A stretch of 10,058 nucleotides of DNA, taken from the NCBI RefSeq assembly GCF_050943655.1, contig NZ_JBMNPQ010000052.1, positions 1 to 10,058 on the forward strand, in the 5' to 3' direction. Under the pieces are notes generated by a model. That model did no database searches, was not told where the DNA came from, and saw only the letters and a list, made by a program, of their open reading frames with translations. This stretch comes from Peptoniphilus_A sp050943655 (GTDB taxonomy: Bacteria; Bacillota; Clostridia; Tissierellales; Peptoniphilaceae). This document shows, in pieces, positions 5,855 to 10,058 of the stretch (its first letter is position 1; each line of letters opens with the position of its first letter). The position numbers were made by a program, and so were the translations under genes.

Positions 5855-6694
5855 TCACAATATATATTTTATAAATTTAAAAATAGTAAGAACGAGCAGT
5901 GCCAAAAGTACGATGGTCACAACATAAATCAAAATGTCGAGCCCTTTGACAGAGCTATCTACCTTTATATCTTCTGCACTTTCCGCAACCGGTGCATCTT
6001 CTACCCTAACACAATTTACTAGAAGTCTCTTTGGCCTTGGCGGTCTTAGGCGTTCACATGTAAGAAGTGTAAGCATGTCCACTCCCTCTCTTGGTTGAAG
6101 CGCCTCCCAGTCAGTTGGAAGTATAACTTCAGTGTCACTTACTTTATATTTAAGACTCTCATCGCCACGAACGATAGTAACATCGTCGCCCACATCAAGC
6201 TTGTGCAAATTAAAAAACATGAGGTCCCTGTACCAACCGCGGTGACCTGCGATTACGCTCCTCCTGTTTACTCCTCCAACGGGAAGGCTCGTTCCGTCGA
6301 TGTGTGCAACTCCCATGTCGAGATGCTCATAGGACGCGTCGAGATAAATCGGCTTTGTGATGCCGAGCTTTGGAATTTTTAAATATGCAAATACCTCATC
6401 GGGGTTTTCCTTATAAAAATCATAAGTCGCACTGTAATCCTCTGCTGTGAAGGGATCCACAATATTGTTGTTTTTAATCTTGTTGTTGTAATCCTCAATC
6501 CCCTTCGCATCGACTGCAGAATTTTTGGACTCTTGGACGAACTTCTCATACCCCGACTTGGCAGAAATATTTCTATAACTCATGTTCCAAAAACCGTAAA
6601 GAGGAAGGGATATGCCAATAATTATCAAAATATAACCAAAAATTGTATAAAAATTCTTGTCTCTATTCTTCGTCTTTTTCTCTTTCTTTCTCAT
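5855..6694 (-). CDS. Divergent class-C-like sortase (third gene of operon)
   Basis: Sortases cleave a C-terminal sorting signal between Thr and Gly and join the Thr to an amino group on another pilin or on the cell wall. This protein has an N-terminal membrane segment (about residues 18-37), a lid-like Asp-Pro-Phe at 80-82, and the catalytic set His151 (AGHRG), Cys213 (TLLTCERL) and Arg223 (KRLLVNC). A C-terminal membrane segment lies at about 253-276. The active-site loop CERLRPPRPKR has one more residue between Cys and Arg than the intact sibling and is Arg/Pro-rich, so it may recognise a different signal or nucleophile. I chose ATG 6694 (279 residues). An upstream in-frame TTG at 6703 has a GAGG only one base away and looks unusable. 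The start overlaps the upstream sortase gene by 32 bp, which implies translational coupling. Confidence 0.85.
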   Translation of the reverse strand: MRKKEKKTKNRDKNFYTIFGYILIIIGISLPLYGFWNMSYRNISAKSGYEKFVQESKNSAVDAKGIEDYNNKIKNNNIVDPFTAEDYSATYDFYKENPDEVFAYLKIPKLGITKPIYLDASYEHLDMGVAHIDGTSLPVGGVNRRSVIAGHRGWYRDLMFFNLHKLDVGDDVTIVRGDESLKYKVSDTEVILPTDWEALQPREGVDMLTLLTCERLRPPRPKRLLVNCVRVEDAPVAESAEDIKVDSSVKGLDILIYVVTIVLLALLVLTIFKFIKYIL

Positions 6695-7547
6695 AAGCCT
6701 CAAACCTCTTCTTAGCCTTTTTCATTTCCTTGCCGTTATAAATTGCAAGAGCACCAAGAACTAAAGCTGTCGGAATCATAAACATCAAGTAGTCCTTGTA
6801 ACTCATATCAAGTCCCAAAATATTTAGATTGTCCTCTTCTACTGGCGCAACGTATGGAATTCTCTCACCGCGCACAAGGAGCCTGTGCGAATTAATCATG
6901 TATGGCGTGCAAGTTAAAAGTGTGGCGTAGTCCTTGCCCTCAACGACGAGCACCGGCTCAAAATTAGAAGGCTCAATTACCTGAATCTTGTCCACCTTGT
7001 AACACAAAACTGTCTCGATGTTGTGAATGTAGAAAATATCTCCCTCTTTAAGCTTATTTAGATTTCTAAATAACTTCGCCTTAGGAAGGCCCCTGTGTGC
7101 AGTGATGACAGTGTGAGTGCTCTTTCCACCAATAGGAAGAGAACTACCCTCAAGGTGACCTGCGCCTTTTTGAAGCACTTCTTCTGATGTGCCCGCATAA
7201 ATTGGAAGGTCCTCATTAATCTTTGGAATCTCAATATGACCCATCTTCTCGTGCACCTCGAGCATACGAGCGTACTCTGCAATACCCTCTTTTTGCTCAT
7301 CAGTATAAGGATCGCTCATCTTGGACGGATCAAGAGTTGAGTTATATGCCCTTGCAAGCTCAATCCTCTTAAAAATCTCGTCGCGATCCATTCGGCTTAC
7401 GCCTTTATTAAAATCTGCTATCTCGCTGTTTGCCTCTATTCGATAATAAAAATTTGAAATAATTGGATAAACCATTACCAAAAATCCAAAAATAAATAAT
7501 AGAATAAAAGGCCATCTCTTTGATTTCTTTTTCTTCTTAGAACTCAT
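6663..7547 (-). CDS. Class C (pilus-polymerising) sortase
   Basis: This 294-residue membrane-anchored transpeptidase is intact. A Lys-rich N-terminus precedes a membrane segment at about 12-31. The lid motif Asp-Pro-Tyr at 79-81 is characteristic of class C pilus sortases. The catalytic residues are His151 (ITAHRGLP), Cys213 (TLLTCTPY) and Arg222 (HRLLVRG), and a second membrane segment sits at about 252-270 before a charged tail. Class C enzymes covalently link pilin subunits. A plausible substrate is the IPKTG surface protein encoded upstream. AGAGGT lies about 7 bases before ATG 7547, and only 3 bases separate this start from the stop of the broken sortase before it. It is clearly a paralogue of that gene. 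Confidence 0.9.
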   Translation of the reverse strand: MSSKKKKKSKRWPFILLFIFGFLVMVYPIISNFYYRIEANSEIADFNKGVSRMDRDEIFKRIELARAYNSTLDPSKMSDPYTDEQKEGIAEYARMLEVHEKMGHIEIPKINEDLPIYAGTSEEVLQKGAGHLEGSSLPIGGKSTHTVITAHRGLPKAKLFRNLNKLKEGDIFYIHNIETVLCYKVDKIQVIEPSNFEPVLVVEGKDYATLLTCTPYMINSHRLLVRGERIPYVAPVEEDNLNILGLDMSYKDYLMFMIPTALVLGALAIYNGKEMKKAKKRFEAYEKEREKDEE

Positions 7548-7550
7548 AAT

Positions 7551-8473
7551 CTACCTCTTATCATTATTCAAATTTGGAAAATCATCATCGTCACGACTAA
7601 TTAGCTCGTTATATTTAGAAATATACATCTTCTTTTTCTTAACAAAATATAGATTTAAAAGAATAAGAGCAATAATAACGAAAATGCCACAATAAAACGC
7701 GTACCTATAAAGCTTAGCTCTTCTATTTTCCTTGACAAGCTTTTGTTCCTCAAGCGGCTCGTATGGAACCCTGTGACCACGCACAAGGAGCCTGTGAGTG
7801 TTAATCATAATTGGCGTGCAAGTAAGAAGAGTCGCATAATCGTGCCCTGGCACAATCAACAGATCCTCAAAATTAGAAGGCTCGACGACTTTAATCTGGT
7901 CGACCTGATAAGCCAAAACCTCTTTTAAATTGTAATAATAAAACTTGTCGCCGACGCGCACTTTTCTAAGGTCTGTAAAAAGCTTCGCAGTGGGAAGACC
8001 GCTGTGAGCAGTGATTACAGTGTGAGTGTTGTTGCCACCAATGGGAAGAGAAGTCCCTCAAGGTGACCTGCGCCCTTTTGAAGCACCTCTTCAGATGTGC
8101 CCGCATAAACAGGAATGTCTGTGTCGATAACGGGAATCTTAATGTGACCAATTTGCTCGTGAACCTCAAGCATTCTCGCATACTCAGCACGACCCTCAGC
8201 CTTTTTCTCATCAGAATAAGGATCCTCTGAGATGGAATTAACAAGGGATGCATTATAAGCACGCGCAAGCTCCATTCTTCTATTAATTTCCTCGTCGTCT
8301 AGCTTCGAACTTTCCTCGTCGAAGATGCCGATGTTGTTCTTGGACTCAACCCTGTAGTAGAGCCTAGAAACCTGAGGATAAAGAAGAATCAAAAAGCCCA
8401 GAATGAATATGAAGATGAAGGGCAAATTGCTCTTTTTCTTTTTTTTCTTTTTCTTTAACTTACTATCTTTCAT
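7551..8473 (-). pseudogene. Frameshifted class C sortase (first gene of operon)
   Basis: Two open segments make one sortase. The first runs from ATG 8473 to about 8055 and ends out of frame at 8015. It has a Lys-rich N-terminus, a membrane segment, Asp-Pro-Tyr at 84-86 and GAGHLEG at 134-140. The second continues in another frame to 7551, with TAHSGLP, TLLTCTPI, HRLLVRG and a C-terminal membrane segment. Alignment to the intact neighbour at 7141-7147 shows one base missing within about 8050-8056. Restoring it gives 307 residues with His157, Cys219 and Arg228. The real start is ATG 8473, preceded by AGAGGT. A longer reading from 8515 lacks a ribosome binding site and overlaps the promoter. Unless bypassed, the product is truncated before the catalytic residues. 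A sequencing error is possible because the rest is well conserved. Confidence 0.85.
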
Positions 8474-8497
8474 AATTACCTCTTTAAGTATGAAATG

Positions 8498-8506
8498 ATT
8501 ATAACA
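8498..8506 (-). promoter_or_regulatory. Extended -10 promoter of the sortase operon
   Basis: On the minus strand, TGTTATAAT (8498-8506) combines a perfect -10 box with an extended TG, 24 bp upstream of the first sortase start. No good -35 box is seen at 17-18 bp, which is common for extended -10 promoters. It would drive all three sortase genes. Confidence 0.6.
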
Positions 8507-8562
8507 CAGATGCACGGTATAGTCTTGATATTAGTATTAACTCGCGGCAATGTATATACCTC

Positions 8563-8605
8563 GTCATCCCGAGCTTAGCCGAGGGATCTGCAAAGTATTC
8601 TAGCG
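8563..8605 (-). repeat. Truncated half-unit, minus orientation
   Basis: Reading on +, GTCATCCCGAGCTTAGCCGAGGGATCTGC is followed by AAAGTATTCTAGCGA, after which similarity ends. It is the inverse of the right arms in the 3.1-4.8 kb tract and lies about 60 bp upstream of the sortase promoter. Confidence 0.7.
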
Positions 8606-8653
8606 ATGCCTACACATTTGCCACCGTCTTCCAACGTCATCCCGTTTTTTTAC

Positions 8654-8737
8654 GTCATTCTGAACGAGCACGCAGTGCGAGTCGAAGAATCTGCAAAGTA
8701 ATCGAGCGAGAACTTATCGTCTTAACGAGAAAACCTC
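8654..8737 (-). repeat. Solitary half-unit, minus orientation
   Basis: It contains GTCATTCTGAACGAGC, GTCGAAGAATCTGC, AAGTAATCGAGCGAGAAC, and the inner block CGTCTTAACGAGAAAACCTCA. It is the inverse of the solitary right arms on the other side of the sortase operon. The stretch between this and the previous copy (8606-8653) includes another GTCATCCC stub at 8636-8643. Confidence 0.75.
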
Positions 8738-8787
8738 ATTTAAATCGTAAATAACTTAATCTCAAAACTACGTTTTGTATTTCCTTT

Positions 8788-8849
8788 TGCGAGGAAGGGA
8801 AGGGGGCTTCCGCTCATCCGCTGCGATTGTCCCCTTCCCTCTCCTCGCA
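8788..8849. repeat. Long GC-rich inverted repeat
   Basis: TGCGAGGAAGGGAAGGGG (8788-8805) pairs with CCCCTTCCCTCTCCTCGCA (8831-8849) with a single bulge, around a 25-base centre. It is unrelated to the main repeat family and has no T-tract, so it does not look like a terminator. It may be a separate small palindromic element or a structured RNA. Confidence 0.7.
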
Positions 8850-8850
8850 C

Positions 8851-8873
8851 ACCAACCTAACCCCCAACGCCCA
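8851..8873 (-). other. G-rich motif on minus strand
   Basis: The minus strand reads GGGCGTT, then five Gs, TTAGG and TTGG, giving four or more G-runs that could form a two-tier quadruplex. It resembles the + strand motif at 3081-3102 (both contain a GGGGTT-type core and TTAGG) and abuts the inverted repeat at 8788-8849. Confidence 0.35.
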
Positions 8874-9148
8874 CTTCGGAGAACGTGTTGAACTTATTCG
8901 GCTATTTAGTACTCCGCAAAAAACCTAAATTTCATAACTCGCAGACTGTTATTTATGTTAAATTTATTCTTTATTACTATTTTTTTAAATTGAAGTATTT
9001 GTTGTGGTTCGCTCAAACAAATGAAATTTTTAACGGCTTTTTGCGAGACTCGTCTACCTCATAACACTTCATCACATTTTGGATGAAGATAAAATCTGTG
9101 AACTAACGGCACAGTGAAGACCTATTCAAGTCACAACCCTAACACTCC
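8874..9148. other. AT-rich stretch without recognisable genes
   Basis: No credible coding region or RNA gene is seen. The stretch contains a small dyad (CTTCATC at 9067-9073 with GATGAAG at 9082-9088). At its right end (about 9109-9148) it carries the inverted form of the roughly 40-bp flank that follows repeat units 3 and 5. Confidence 0.5.
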
Positions 9149-9330
9149 GTCATCTTGAGCGAGAGCTTTGCTCGAGTCGAAAGATCTGCAAAGTCATCGA
9201 GCGAGACCTTAGCGTCTTAACACGAAAACCTCACGGAGAAAACACCTCAAACACCTTCTCATTAAGACGACAACACATCGCTACCTCCACCCTACAGATC
9301 CTTCGGCTCACTTCGTTCGCTCAGGATGAC
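9149..9330 (-). repeat. Dispersed repeat unit 6 (inverted dimer, 182 bp), minus orientation
   Basis: This is a complete dimer in the opposite orientation to those at 3140-4401. Its right end, CCTTCGGCTCACTTCGTTCGC then TCAGGATGAC, is the inverse of the compact left terminus of units 3 and 4. The inner block has CATTAAGACGACAACACATCGC. It lies just downstream of the surface-protein terminator. Confidence 0.85.
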
Positions 9331-9384
9331 GAATGAAGGGCCTTTGCTCTGGCTGATGGTTATGTACACCCCCCAACATTATGT

Positions 9385-9410
9385 AAAAAAGGGACGTCGC
9401 CCGACATCCC
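9385..9410 (-). terminator. Intrinsic terminator of the surface-protein gene
   Basis: On the minus strand a stem of up to 9 bp (9402-9410 with 9391-9399, one wobble) with a tiny centre is followed by six Ts (9385-9390). The stem starts at the last base of the stop codon. It isolates the pilin transcript from the sortase operon. Confidence 0.85.
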
Positions 9411-10058
9411 TATTTTTTGCCTTTCTTGACAAGTCCAACGCCCATAGCCGCTATAATCGCACCGCCAATTGACATCACAATGAGAGTGATATCACCAGTC
9501 TTAGGAATTCTAATCCTTGGTGGTGGGGTATTTGGCGTGTTAGGCGGCACATTCGGCACATCTGTCGGCTCTTTTTTGTTTGCAATATCAACCCTGTTAA
9601 ACTTCGAATTCTCATTTATGGTAAACTTCACACCCTCTGCGAGAAGTTCATACCCCTCGGGCGCCTTTATCTCCCACAAATAATATTCACGGGCAGGAAG
9701 ATCCGTCGCACTAAACGCTCCGTCCTTGCCAGACATTATTATATAATCCTTGCCATCCCTCTTGACAGTCTCATAAGAACCTGTCTTCTCATCAAGATAG
9801 GTCACCTTAAAAACTGCACCGGCAAGTGCCTTGTCAGTGGCAGCGTCATACTTAAAAAATCTTATCTCGCCCCTGCCACCAAAAGGCCTGTTCACAACTT
9901 CAACATAAGAGCCCCTGTTTCCTGTAACATTAAAGTTCGTAACCTTGTTCACAATCTCGTAACCATCGGGCGCCTTAATTTCCTTAAAATAATACTCGCC
10001 CTCTGGCAGGTTCTTAATAACAATCTCGCCCTTCTCATTTGTCACAAGGAGCACATCG
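9410..10058 (-). CDS. Cna_B-domain surface protein/pilin with IPKTG anchor (5' part outside window)
   Basis: This is the C-terminal 215 or so residues of a wall-anchored protein. The frame is still open at the window edge, so the true start lies beyond 10058; the GTG at 10054 is internal. Two Cna_B/SpaA-type domains are visible. The end of one has EGEYYFKEIKAPDGYE, and a complete one runs from GEIRFFKYD (candidate isopeptide Lys) to YYLWEIKAPEGYE, where the Glu of EIKAP is the usual E-box residue. A Pro/Asn/Thr spacer follows. The IPKTG sorting motif (9494-9508), a hydrophobic span and a KKGKK tail complete a classic sortase signal. Such proteins form pilus backbones, pilus tips or adhesins. 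The sortases 0.9 kb downstream are the likely enzymes. Without the N-terminus, major or minor pilin status cannot be decided. Confidence 0.88.
   Translation of the reverse strand, partial: DVLLVTNEKGEIVIKNLPEGEYYFKEIKAPDGYEIVNKVTNFNVTGNRGSYVEVVNRPFGGRGEIRFFKYDAATDKALAGAVFKVTYLDEKTGSYETVKRDGKDYIIMSGKDGAFSATDLPAREYYLWEIKAPEGYELLAEGVKFTINENSKFNRVDIANKKEPTDVPNVPPNTPNTPPPRIRIPKTGDITLIVMSIGGAIIAAMGVGLVKKGKK

Noticed and set aside
7966..8268. Open frame of 100 codons on the minus strand
   Set aside because: It is a third-frame shadow of the broken sortase. It has no ribosome binding site and its translation resembles nothing.
8474..8515. Longer N-terminus for the first sortase starting at 8515
   Set aside because: The extra residues overlap the TATAAT promoter and have no ribosome binding site, whereas ATG 8473 has AGAGGT at the right distance and matches the start of its sibling.

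Overview
The window looks like chromosomal DNA from a low-GC Gram-positive anaerobe. The evidence is AT-rich intergenic DNA, strong AGGAGG-type ribosome binding sites, TATAAT promoters, U-tailed intrinsic terminators, a sortase operon and a Cna_B-type surface protein with an IPKTG sorting signal. A member of the Tissierellia/Peptoniphilaceae (Peptoniphilus, Fenollaria, Anaerococcus and relatives) is my best guess, from general resemblance only. There are no tRNA, rRNA, CRISPR, phage or transposase genes.

Layout. Positions 1-900: an AT-rich leader with a plausible promoter, then a small membrane PAP2-family (lipid phosphatase/phosphotransferase-like) gene on the + strand closed by an intrinsic terminator. 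Positions 900-2040: a stand-alone GcvT-family folate-dependent aminomethyltransferase-like gene on +, with a palindrome over its putative -10 box. Positions 2012-3019: a shared bidirectional terminator, then a convergent quinone-oxidoreductase-type dehydrogenase on -. Positions 3020-4800: about 1.8 kb without a credible gene, filled with a dispersed repeat family. The basic unit is a roughly 80-90 bp half-element, and most copies are inverted dimers of about 170-195 bp. This tract also holds an isolated strong hairpin (4485-4556) and a G-rich motif. Positions 4814-5787: a secreted protein with a C-terminal copper-amine-oxidase-N-like domain, with its own promoter and terminator on -. Positions 5825-8506: a three-gene sortase operon on -. 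The first sortase gene is broken by a one-base deletion, the second is an intact class C (pilus-type) sortase and the third is a divergent class-C-like sortase. Positions 8516-9409: about 0.9 kb without genes, holding the same repeat family in the opposite orientation plus another long inverted repeat. Positions 9385-10058: the 3' end of a Cna_B-domain, IPKTG-anchored pilin or adhesin gene on -, cut by the window edge.

How it fits together. The surface protein supplies Cna_B (isopeptide-type) domains and a C-terminal sorting signal, and the sortases would polymerise it and/or attach it to the wall. This is a pilus locus, but the pilin and the sortases are separate transcription units divided by repeat DNA. 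The broken sortase is a close paralogue of the intact one next to it, which suggests duplication followed by decay or on/off variation. Repeat blocks in opposite orientation bracket the sortase operon and the secreted-protein gene, so recombination between them could invert that segment. This is the most interesting structural hypothesis here, and it is inference only.
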